Shown: piece by piece, positions 34,343 through 42,023 of the stretch | How positions within the stretch are numbered: position 1 is the first letter of the stretch | Layout of the letters: every line of letters starts with the position of its first letter | NCBI GenBank assembly: GCA_965203615.1 | Contig: OZ241900.1 | Coordinates: 4,154,001 to 4,218,000, forward strand | DNA length: 64,000 nt | Direction of reading: 5' to 3' | From: VXNE01 sp965203615 | Lineage (GTDB): Bacteria > Pseudomonadota > Gammaproteobacteria > Pseudomonadales > Azotimanducaceae | Translations under genes and position numbers: made by a program | Notes under the pieces: model-generated | What the model was told of the DNA's origin: nothing | Seen by the model: only the letters and a program-made list of their open reading frames with translations | Database searches by the model: none

Positions 34343-35404
34343 CTAGACGAGCATCCGGCCGCGCACGATGCCAAGCAGTTCGTAGTAGCCGTCGATGAAC
34401 TGGTTGAGCGTGTGGATCGACGGGCCGAAGCTGGCGAACTCGTCCGGTGTCATGCCATCGGGCTCGTAGGCGCGCCGGAAGTCCTCGATCTGGTTCAGCG
34501 CATCGAGGTGGGAAGCGTCGACCGGTTCGTGCAGGGACGGTCGCACATCGACTTCGGCTGCATCGAATTCCTTCCAGTTCTGATAGGGAATCGTCTGCAG
34601 CACGTTCGGCCCGATGGTTTCGGACCACTGCATGCTATTCCGAAAGGCGGCCCCCAGCAGCGTGGCCTGGAAGCCGGCGTCGTCGAAAATCCGGGCGGCC
34701 TGCTTGAACACCGCGATGCCCGCCCACTCGAGCGCTTCCGGGTCGATATCGATGCCCTCGGCATCGCGAACGCGCTTCAGGTGATCATCCATCCGGCCCC
34801 GCATGACGGTGACGTACGGATGGATCGATCCGGGTTCCCGTGCGTCCTTCAGACCACGCTCGATCGCTTCTGCCGACGCCACGGCCTGCGGCACGGAAAA
34901 CGACACCGTCACGTTCACGGCCACCCCCCGCCGGGTGAGTTCCTCCACGGCCAGGAGGCCGGCCGCGGTGCACGGAATCTTGATCGCGACGTTCTCCGCC
35001 ACCGACGCCAGGGAGAGGCCATGCTCGACCATGCGCTCGGCGTCCGGATACAGCGTGGGATTGACCTGCAGGCACAGGTAACCTGCGGCACCCGCCGTCC
35101 TGTTGTGTACCGGCTTCAATATCCCGGCCGCGATCTCCCCTATCTGGGCGATCAGCTTCCAGGCGATTTCGATCTCGGTGTCGGTCGGATTGCGGGCGAT
35201 GAGCGCATCCACTTCGGGTAGCCACCGGTCTGGATCGCTCTTGACCACGGTTCCGACGATCACCGGATTCGATGTTGCGCCGACCGCACCGTGCTCTACC
35301 GCATCGGCAAGCTCGCCCGGATCGCAGGAATCGTTCCACCAATGCGCGTCGAGCGCGCCCATGCGCGTCATGTTGCCGACCGCCGTGATCGTCATCTGGC
35401 TCAT
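34343..35404 (-). CDS. transaldolase-family protein
   Basis: A 353-residue class I aldolase-type barrel. The opening WWNDSCDPGELADAVEHGAV and GATSNPVIV match transaldolases; the Schiff-base lysine is Lys142 in VAIKIPCTAAGLLAVEEL. It is longer than E. coli TalB (317 residues) and differs in the second half, so it belongs to a divergent transaldolase-like branch and may cleave another ketose. The ATG at 35404 has GGAGAG upstream and the signature begins right after it. It is transcribed before the SDR gene and is divergent from the GH109-like gene across a 141-base space. Confidence 0.82.
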   Translation of the reverse strand: MSQMTITAVGNMTRMGALDAHWWNDSCDPGELADAVEHGAVGATSNPVIVGTVVKSDPDRWLPEVDALIARNPTDTEIEIAWKLIAQIGEIAAGILKPVHNRTAGAAGYLCLQVNPTLYPDAERMVEHGLSLASVAENVAIKIPCTAAGLLAVEELTRRGVAVNVTVSFSVPQAVASAEAIERGLKDAREPGSIHPYVTVMRGRMDDHLKRVRDAEGIDIDPEALEWAGIAVFKQAARIFDDAGFQATLLGAAFRNSMQWSETIGPNVLQTIPYQNWKEFDAAEVDVRPSLHEPVDASHLDALNQIEDFRRAYEPDGMTPDEFASFGPSIHTLNQFIDGYYELLGIVRGRMLV

Positions 35405-35545
35405 GTCTGTCTCTCCACCTCGCGTCTCGATTCTACATCCAACCACGAATCCTGTCGGCTTGCCGCAGCGGCGCACGTATGATTGCCGGATTGCGGGACG
35501 GTCGTTATCTCGGAGAACTCCAAAGCCATGAACCGGGAGCGAAAG

Positions 35546-36925
35546 ATGGGCGATCCCGATCGCCGTAGATTCCTGAAGACGACACTGGCCATCGGCGCCG
35601 CGGCGGGATTGAACGCGCTGGCCACGCCAACCAACGGCGGCAATGGTCCGAGGCCCGCTGGTCGCCGTTCCGTCATGGACCTTGTCACGCCACCGCTCGA
35701 TTCGGTTCGCGTCGGCCTGATCGGCGTCGGTGAACGGGGCGTGGGGTTCGTGGACCATTTCTGCAACGTCAAAGGTGCCCGGGTGACGGCCATTTGCGAT
35801 ATGGACAAACTGGCCCTCGATCGCGCCGCCGCGATCATCTGCAAGTCAGGCGACGCGGCGCCGGCGCTCTTCACCGGCGACGACTACGCCTATCGCCGGC
35901 TGCTCGAAAGGAGCGATGTCGATATCGCGGTGATATCGACCCCCTGGCGGTGGCACGCGGTCATGGCCGTCGAAGCGATGGAGAGGGGGAAACATGCCTT
36001 CGTCGAGGTGCCGGCGGTCACGACAGTGGAAGAAGCATGGCAGCTTGTCGACACCTCGGAGCGCACGCGGATGCACTGCATGATGCTGGAGAACGTCTGC
36101 TACGGGCGCGATGAACTGATGGTCCTCAACATGGTGCGCCAGGGCGTCTTCGGGGAACTCCTGCACGGCGAAGGGGCGTACATCCACGAACTGCGCTGGC
36201 AGATGAAGGAGATCGACCGCAAGACCGGGTCCTGGCGCACGCCCTGGCAAGCGCGGCGCGACGGCAATCTCTACCCCACCCACGGCCTCGGCCCCATAGC
36301 CCAGTACATGGGGATCAACCGGGGCGACCGGTTCGACTACATGACTTCGATGAGTTCGCCGGCCATCGGCCGCGCGGCCTATGCCCGGCGCGAGTTTCCC
36401 GCGGAGCATCCCCGCAATCGGCTCGATTACATCGCCGGCGACATCAACACGAGTCTGATCAAGACCCGCAGGGGACGCACGATCATGGTGCAGTACGACA
36501 CGACCACGCCGCGTCCCTATTCGCGCCACAACCTGATCCAGGGCACCAACGGCGTATTCGCCGGGTTTCCGAATCGCATCGCGCTCGAGCACGGCGGCAG
36601 CGGCACGTTCCACGAGTGGGACTACGACATGACCAGGTGGCGCGCCAGGTACGAGCATCCGCTGTGGGTGCAAATGGGCCGGGAAGCCGAGAAGCAGGGC
36701 GGTCACGGCGGCATGGACTACCTCATGTGCTGGCGGATCGTTCACTGCCTGAGAGACGGCGAGCCGCTGGACCAGAACGTCTACGATGCCGCCGCATGGT
36801 CCGTTATCAGTCCGATCAGCGCCGAATCGGTGGCGGATCGTGGCAACAGCAAGCCGATACCCGATTTCACCCGTGGCGCCTGGCAGGCGGCCGCGCCGCT
36901 CCCGGTAGCGGGTGGAACGGCCTGA
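35546..36925 (+). CDS. Tat-exported Gfo/Idh/MocA oxidoreductase (GH109-like)
   Basis: A 459-residue protein. A twin-arginine signal opens it (DRRRFLKTTLAIGAAAGLNA), pointing to export in folded form with bound NAD(H). The Rossmann domain starts at VRVGLIGVGERGVGFVDHF and continues with AICDMDK, ISTPWRWHAVMAVEAMERGK and AFVEVP. The region YPTHGLGPIAQYMGINRGDR is the GH109 (alpha-N-acetylgalactosaminidase) signature with its catalytic histidine. Glycosidase activity through an NAD-dependent route is therefore possible, but other GH109-like proteins are simple dehydrogenases. ATG 35546 was preferred because GGGAG lies six bases upstream; ATG 35528 is the alternative. The D-aminoacylase remnant starts 3 bases after its stop. 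Confidence 0.83.
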   Translation: MGDPDRRRFLKTTLAIGAAAGLNALATPTNGGNGPRPAGRRSVMDLVTPPLDSVRVGLIGVGERGVGFVDHFCNVKGARVTAICDMDKLALDRAAAIICKSGDAAPALFTGDDYAYRRLLERSDVDIAVISTPWRWHAVMAVEAMERGKHAFVEVPAVTTVEEAWQLVDTSERTRMHCMMLENVCYGRDELMVLNMVRQGVFGELLHGEGAYIHELRWQMKEIDRKTGSWRTPWQARRDGNLYPTHGLGPIAQYMGINRGDRFDYMTSMSSPAIGRAAYARREFPAEHPRNRLDYIAGDINTSLIKTRRGRTIMVQYDTTTPRPYSRHNLIQGTNGVFAGFPNRIALEHGGSGTFHEWDYDMTRWRARYEHPLWVQMGREAEKQGGHGGMDYLMCWRIVHCLRDGEPLDQNVYDAAAWSVISPISAESVADRGNSKPIPDFTRGAWQAAAPLPVAGGTA

Positions 36926-36928
36926 CCG

Positions 36929-37852
36929 ATGGTCGCGTCGAGTGATGCCCTGCCGCCGTACGACACGCTATTCACGGGGGGCACCCTGATCGACGGCACC
37001 GGACGCACCGCGTTCCGGTCCGATCTCGCGATCAAGGGGGATCGAATCGCCGCGATCGGCGAGCTGCGCGGCACTCAGGCGGCCGAGGAGATCGACATTC
37101 GGGGCAAATGCCTGGCACCGGGATTCATCGACACGCATACGCACGATGACCAGGCATGCATGTCGGTCGGCTCCATGGCGCCGAAGCTCAGCCAGGGCGT
37201 GACCACCGTCGTGGTGGGCAACTGCGGCGTGAGCCTTGCGCCGCTGGACCACCCTCCGTTGGTCCCCGAACCGATCAACCTGCTGGGCGAGCCGCAGGAC
37301 TTCAGGTACCGGGACTTTGGGTCGTATTTCGATGCGGTCGATGCGGCGCGGCCAAGCACCAACGTCATCGCCCTCGTCGGTCACAGTTCGCTCCGGGTCG
37401 CGGCGATGCGGGATCTCGAGCGACCGGCAACGCGGTCGGAGCTGGACACCATGCTCGGCATACTGGAGGACGCCATGCGGGCGGGTGCGGGCGGACTTTC
37501 GTCGGGGGTCTTCTATCCGTTGGGTCGTCCCGCCGACAGCAGCGAAGTCATTCCGCTCGTCGGCAAGGCGGGCGAACATGGCGGCATCTACGCCTCGCAT
37601 ATACGCGACGAACATGACGGCGTGCTCGACTCCATGCAGGAAGCGTTCGAGGCAGCCCGGGTCGGTGGCGCGGACCTGGTCGTATTCGATCCCCTGACTG
37701 TCGCGGACAGGGCCACGTACGAGAGCCCGGAAGAAGCTGCCGCGGGCATCGATCATGTCTTCGTCAACGGACAACGCAGTTGGGGTGGCGATGAAGGGAG
37801 CCTGGCGGGCCACGGCCGTCTGCTTCGCCGGGGTGACGTTGAATCGAGCTAA
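36929..37852 (+). CDS. N-acyl-D-amino-acid deacylase, internally deleted
   Basis: A 307-residue open frame whose two ends belong to D-aminoacylases of about 480-530 residues. The N-terminal part has the amidohydrolase metal motif GFIDTHTHDD and LSQGVTTVVVGNCGVS, GGLSSGVFYPLG and YASHIRDEHDGVLDSM. The C-terminus has ADLVVFDPLTVADRATYESP and IDHVFVNGQ. The second half of the barrel, with the remaining metal ligands and catalytic aspartate, should lie between EAFEAARVGG and ADLVVFD but is missing in frame near base 37670. The protein is unlikely to be active. It is coupled to the GH109-like gene (3-base gap). Confidence 0.8.
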   Translation: MVASSDALPPYDTLFTGGTLIDGTGRTAFRSDLAIKGDRIAAIGELRGTQAAEEIDIRGKCLAPGFIDTHTHDDQACMSVGSMAPKLSQGVTTVVVGNCGVSLAPLDHPPLVPEPINLLGEPQDFRYRDFGSYFDAVDAARPSTNVIALVGHSSLRVAAMRDLERPATRSELDTMLGILEDAMRAGAGGLSSGVFYPLGRPADSSEVIPLVGKAGEHGGIYASHIRDEHDGVLDSMQEAFEAARVGGADLVVFDPLTVADRATYESPEEAAAGIDHVFVNGQRSWGGDEGSLAGHGRLLRRGDVESS

Positions 37853-37870
37853 CTGATAACCAATAGCCCG

Positions 37871-38320
37871 TCAGGTTTCCGGCTGCGTTGCGAGATTTGC
37901 GAGCATGTCTCGATACAGTTGACGCTCACTCCACCGCTGGCGCCACGCGGTGCCTGTCAGCGCAAGGCACACGCCCGCAAGGGAAGCCAGCGCAAGGCCG
38001 ATACCCATACTGAAGTCGTCTATGTGCTCGTGGCCCCACACACTGCCGGCCCCGATGGACATCCCGATGATGCTCGACTGCAATGCGCCGATCGTATTGC
38101 GGGACCTGTCGGGCAATTCGCGTATCCCGGAAAGCTGATCGAACAGTACGCTCGCTGCGCAGCCCGCCAGCAGGAAGGCGATAACGGCAGCCACAACTAC
38201 CAGGGGAACGTCGCCCATCCAAGCGAAGACTACGAACCCACTGGCGGCGGACATGTACTCCATGGAAATGGACCTGACGCGGGATGTCTTTTTCTGTTTG
38301 CTTCCCTCGCGATCTTGCAT
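37871..38320 (-). CDS. small membrane protein of unknown function
   Basis: A 149-residue protein with four likely membrane helices: ASGFVVFAWMGDVPLVVVAA, IAFLLAGCAASVLF, NTIGALQSSIIGMSIGAG and IGLALASLAGVCLALTG. The ends are charged. It resembles no family I can name. The start is open: ATG 38320 gives a basic 19-residue leader, while ATG 38263 begins at MEYMSAASG just before the first helix. It is convergent with the D-aminoacylase remnant (19-base gap) and lies downstream of the protease gene on the same strand. Confidence 0.5.
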   Translation of the reverse strand: MQDREGSKQKKTSRVRSISMEYMSAASGFVVFAWMGDVPLVVVAAVIAFLLAGCAASVLFDQLSGIRELPDRSRNTIGALQSSIIGMSIGAGSVWGHEHIDDFSMGIGLALASLAGVCLALTGTAWRQRWSERQLYRDMLANLATQPET

Positions 38321-38384
38321 CGCCGTCGTCGTTCAGTAGCTCGAGTTATCTGTCTGGCCCACGCACCCTGGGCCATGCTGCCGA

Positions 38385-40958
38385 TCAGTCCTGGGGATGC
38401 TCGCCGTAGTAGAAGCGCAACCGCCAGCCCGTCAGGCTGCCCGTGTCATCGGCGGCGATATCGGCCACGTGTACGGACCACTCGCCGTTGGGGTTCTCGC
38501 CATAAAACGCATTGCTCAGCAGGCGCCAGTCGTGCATTCCCGGGAAGCCTTCCAGCACCGAATTCAGGGGCGGGTTGACGACGTTGGCCGTGCCCGCGGG
38601 CGAGCGCAGGGTGACGCCGAGGTCGAAGGCGTTCGTGTGTTCCACCGCGATCTCGAGAACCACCGTCTCGATGTTGGCGGTGTCGGGGAGGCCGGCGACC
38701 TCCACCGCGGCGCTGGCCCCGGCCCCGTCGCGGTCCGGGATGGGTAGCGGCGATTCGGCTCCCGCGCCGGCATCGAACCACTCCGATTCGACGAAGTGCC
38801 CGAGGTTGTCGGCGTTGTAGCCGGTCGCCATTGCTACGGCCGCGTCGACATCCACCGCGCCGAACCCGTACCAGTTGTGGAAGTCGTACCCGGCGGTATT
38901 GGTCATCCAGGCGTGCTGCGCGACGTACGGAACGCCTTCGAAGGCGGCGCGAACTTCCGCGATATCGGGGTCGATCTTGCGCGCGGTGGCCGCGAGGATG
39001 TGCTTCACGTCGCGCCAGGTGAGTTCCGGGTTCACGCCCAGCAGAATGGCAATGGCGCCGGCGATGGCGGGCGCGGCCGAGGACGTGCCCCCGAAAGCGC
39101 TGACGTAGTCTCCGTCGCGATTCAGCGGATGTGCGCTCGTCAGGCGGTTGCCGGGAAACTGGTTGAATCCCGCAAGCGCACCGGCCTGGTCTGTGGTGAT
39201 CATGGCCGGAGACTCGATACCGTTCTCGCCGGACGGACCGACTACCCACAGGTTCGCACCGGCGCTGGAGTAGGAGGACTTGACATCGTCGGCGTTGAAT
39301 CCCCCGACCGTGATCAGCCATGGCAGATTCTGGTCCGGATCGGCATTGCTCCCGACGCAGCCCAGTTCTCGGCTGAATGGATGGTCCGGGTCGCAGACAC
39401 CGAACGCGTTGCCCGCCGCCTTCACGTATAGCGCGCCGCGGCCCGAGCGAAGCTGCTCGGTGCCCATGGTGAACAACCGGACGTACTCCTCCTGCGAGTT
39501 CTCTGACGGGGCGAAATAGCCGAAGCTCATGTTGAAGATGTCCACGCTGGCGGAATCGGGCGCGCTCTCGCTCGCCCCGAGACTGAGCAGCATTGCCGTT
39601 TCTGGCGAGGCTTCCGGATCGCCGTCGATGCTTGCCGCTTCGATCGGGTTGAATCCCACCAGTGTGACTTCGGGTGCCACGCCGCGCCCGCCGAAGCCGT
39701 TGTTGGCGACGGCTGCGGCGATTCCGGCCACGCTGGTGCCGTGGTCGCCGAGCGTGCTGAAGTTGAACGGGTCGGTCAGCCCCGCGCCGGGATTGGCTGC
39801 GAAGCTGAAATTGAACGATCCCCCCGCTGCGGTGTTGGCGACCAGGTCCGGATGGCAGATCTCGAGCCCCGAGTCGACCACCGCGAGCTTGACGCCGGCG
39901 CCGTTGGTGCCGCTGTTCAGCGCCGTCGCCATGCGGAGATCTGCACCGATGGTACCGGCGCGATCGGAGAACGCCGCCTGCCCGGTGTTGCGCAGGTGCC
40001 ATTGCTCGGCGAACAGCGGGTCTCCGCCACCGGAGGAGGGCGTTCGATCAGGTGCTTCGCACCGCACGGTCACCCGACCGCCGGCATTGGTCGCGAAGCC
40101 GTTCAGGAACACGTCCTGGCGTCCGTCGTCGAAGCCGTCCAACGACGGCGGCTCTCCGAGGTAGGCCCGAATGAAATAGTGTCCGTTGGGCGCCAGTTCC
40201 GCGAGCGGTAGCTGGAACTGGCGCAGGCCGCCCAGAAAGAGATCGAAGGGACTGTCGGGAGGCGTGATTTCGTGCGTGCCGATGGTGTGCACATCGGTCT
40301 CGAAGAAGAGGTCCGTTGACCACTCCGCCACCAGCGTCACGGGCTCGGAGGCGTCGAAGGGAAGCAGTGGCACGACAACCAGGACGATGGCGTCCGGGGT
40401 TGCGGCGTACGCGAGCGGCAGCAACCCGGCGACGTCCTCTTCTTCTGGCGGCGGCGTCTTGTCAACGGTTGGGGATTCGCCGTCGACGACTGTGAGCGTG
40501 ACGGACGACGGGTTGCCCAACCGCGCGCGGCCTGTGAACGCCGCGATGCTGGCCTCGATGGTCTCGTCTCCTTCCTCGTCGAAGTCCCGGTAGACGTCGA
40601 TCTCCACGGTGCCGGAGGTGGCGTTCGGCGGGATCGTGAGACTGGCGCCCTCGACTTCGTAGTCGCGGCCCTCGTCGGCGGTTCCGGCGAAGTTCACCCG
40701 CACCCCTATGGACCCGCGGGCCGGCGCATCGAGATTCACTCTTAGCCGCACCTTCGGATTGGAAGCCTCCTCGACGCTCGCGCCTTCGTCGACGGCCAGC
40801 GTCAGCGTCGCCGGGGGCGGAGGGGGAGGGGGTTCGTCGGCGCCGCCTCCGCAACCACTCGTACCAAGCAGGTACAGTGCCGGGAACATTGCGACTGCGG
40901 TCCTCGCAAGGGCACCGGGAAGCCGAAACGCTTTCATGGTACGAGTCTTCATCGCCAC
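38385..40958 (-). CDS. subtilisin-family (S8) lipoprotein protease with Calx-beta and P domains
   Basis: An 857-residue surface-anchored serine protease. The lipobox LGTSGC (Cys36) is followed by a proline-rich linker and a Calx-beta-like domain to about residue 160 (DEEGDETIEASI). The catalytic domain begins near residue 315 (WHLRNTGQAAF): Asp362 (VVDSGLE), His406 (GDHGTSVAG), oxyanion Asn517 (KAAGNAFG) and Ser626 (GGTSSAAPAIAG). The last ~120 residues are a proprotein-convertase P domain (AVEHTNAFDLGVTLRSPAGT, GSLTGWRLRFYYG). It has no N-terminal propeptide of its own; the overlapping gene just upstream encodes a propeptide-like protein. ATG 40952 is a possible alternative start. Confidence 0.88.
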   Translation of the reverse strand: MAMKTRTMKAFRLPGALARTAVAMFPALYLLGTSGCGGGADEPPPPPPPATLTLAVDEGASVEEASNPKVRLRVNLDAPARGSIGVRVNFAGTADEGRDYEVEGASLTIPPNATSGTVEIDVYRDFDEEGDETIEASIAAFTGRARLGNPSSVTLTVVDGESPTVDKTPPPEEEDVAGLLPLAYAATPDAIVLVVVPLLPFDASEPVTLVAEWSTDLFFETDVHTIGTHEITPPDSPFDLFLGGLRQFQLPLAELAPNGHYFIRAYLGEPPSLDGFDDGRQDVFLNGFATNAGGRVTVRCEAPDRTPSSGGGDPLFAEQWHLRNTGQAAFSDRAGTIGADLRMATALNSGTNGAGVKLAVVDSGLEICHPDLVANTAAGGSFNFSFAANPGAGLTDPFNFSTLGDHGTSVAGIAAAVANNGFGGRGVAPEVTLVGFNPIEAASIDGDPEASPETAMLLSLGASESAPDSASVDIFNMSFGYFAPSENSQEEYVRLFTMGTEQLRSGRGALYVKAAGNAFGVCDPDHPFSRELGCVGSNADPDQNLPWLITVGGFNADDVKSSYSSAGANLWVVGPSGENGIESPAMITTDQAGALAGFNQFPGNRLTSAHPLNRDGDYVSAFGGTSSAAPAIAGAIAILLGVNPELTWRDVKHILAATARKIDPDIAEVRAAFEGVPYVAQHAWMTNTAGYDFHNWYGFGAVDVDAAVAMATGYNADNLGHFVESEWFDAGAGAESPLPIPDRDGAGASAAVEVAGLPDTANIETVVLEIAVEHTNAFDLGVTLRSPAGTANVVNPPLNSVLEGFPGMHDWRLLSNAFYGENPNGEWSVHVADIAADDTGSLTGWRLRFYYGEHPQD

Positions 40959-41539
40959 TCGATCCGGGGACCCCGCAGCCGCACGGCCGCTTCGGGCTGT
41001 CCGGGAAGTTCCCGAATGCGCGCAACGGCATCGGCCGGGTGGAGGTCGTCCGGCAGGTCGACAATGGCGAAGCCTAGCGAACGGAGGATCGTGACGCCGG
41101 TCGCGCCAACTTCCGCCGCGATAGCGTCCAGGTTCGGGCCTGTGTCCAGCTCGACCCGCACGCTGGGCAGCAATGACGCGAAGGCGCGCTTGTCGGGATC
41201 GAAGGCAATCCAGGATCGAGGGCCATCTTTGGGCGTGGCGGCGGTGAAGGTCTCACCTTCGAACGCTACGACGTGAATCCGCCGGGAGTCAGCTTCGAAC
41301 GACTGCGCGACGACGAAGGCACCGGACGCAGCTTCCATGGCGCCCCCGGCACCCGCGCGCGAGGGCAGCACGACGAGATCCCGACCTTCCGCTTCGACGA
41401 CAGCGAGCCCGTCCGCCATAAACGATCGATTGATCGGCTCCTGGGCCGCCGAGGGCATCGCTGTCGCAAGCGCCATCAGCAACGCCGCCGCGAGGGAACG
41501 GGAGACAGTGGACTCGGCGGCATGCATAAGGGAGGCCAT
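40949..41539 (-). CDS. secreted propeptide-like protein paired with the S8 protease
   Basis: A 196-residue exported protein with a signal peptide (SLAAALLMALATAMPSAAQ). Its last 75 residues (VRVELDTGPNLDAIAAEVGA, TGVTILRSLGFAIVDLPDDL, ARIRELPGQPEAAVRLRGPR) follow the beta-alpha-beta pattern of subtilase and fervidolysin-type propeptides, in which a G...V..LG..VVDLP core is followed by an R.LPGV..AE. strand. Its 3' end overlaps the protease start by about 10 bases. I infer a chaperone or inhibitor acting in trans on the protease, because the protease lacks this domain. The central part has no recognised motif. Confidence 0.65.
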   Translation of the reverse strand: MASLMHAAESTVSRSLAAALLMALATAMPSAAQEPINRSFMADGLAVVEAEGRDLVVLPSRAGAGGAMEAASGAFVVAQSFEADSRRIHVVAFEGETFTAATPKDGPRSWIAFDPDKRAFASLLPSVRVELDTGPNLDAIAAEVGATGVTILRSLGFAIVDLPDDLHPADAVARIRELPGQPEAAVRLRGPRIEWR

Positions 41540-41594
41540 GTCCGAACTATAACCGGTAAAGTGCCGGAAGCATCGTCTCGCAGGCGTCTTTTAG

Positions 41595-41807
41595 CTCCTG
41601 TTCAGCCTGGGACCGCTTTGCGAGGTCGCTGGCGGATTCGACCGGGCGCGCGACTGTTTGGCACTGGGGCCGGATTCAGTCCAAGCCGGCACAGGCCTCG
41701 TATGGTTCGAGGACGCCGAGGCGGAACCCATGCCGGAAACGATCCGCGACTTGGAGTGGCGTTCAGTCCGGCAGGAGATTGAAGGCGCGGTCAGGGCGAT
41801 GGGCTGA
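41595..41807 (+). pseudogene. possible C-terminal gene relic
   Basis: A 70-codon open stretch without a start codon, ending at TGA 41805-41807. It reads FDRARDCLALGPDSVQAGTG, then LVWFEDAEAEPMPETIRDLE and WRSVRQEIEGAVRAMG. The amphipathic, protein-like end suggests the tail of a decayed gene, but I do not recognise the family. It lies in a 484-base gap that also holds a hairpin and repeat copy C. Confidence 0.3.
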
Positions 41808-41839
41808 CATGATGTGTTGATCTTCCCCTCGCACGGAAC

Positions 41840-41876
41840 AAGTGCCTCCGGGGAGCGCCAGCGACCGGCGGCACTT
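41840..41876. other. imperfect hairpin next to repeat copy C
   Basis: The arms AAGTGCC and GGCACTT are perfect complements, and after one mismatch CCGG pairs with CCGG, giving an 11-bp stem around a 13-base loop. It directly abuts repeat copy C. There is no T-run on either side, so it is not a standard intrinsic terminator. Confidence 0.5.
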
Positions 41877-41942
41877 GGTCCATGCGCGACGAGCGGGGCC
41901 GGGCCACAGGCGAAGCCGAAGGCGTCGGCTGTGGGGCACTCT
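41877..41942 (-). repeat. dispersed repeat, copy C (internally deleted)
   Basis: On the minus strand it carries AGTGCCCCACAGCCGACG, CTTCGGCTTCGCCTGTGG and CCCGGCCCCGCTCGTCG followed by CATGGA, matching both ends of copies A and B but lacking their central ~45 bases. In this shortened form the outer CCACA/TGTGG arms pair as well as the inner GCCGA/TCGGC stem, so the element folds into a bulged hairpin. Confidence 0.7.
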
Positions 41943-42023
41943 CAATGGGGTGGGTTGGGACGCGGATGGCCAACCAGGGTTGAGTCACATTGAGTAGGGC
42001 AGGCGGAATCGCCGTCAGGCCGA

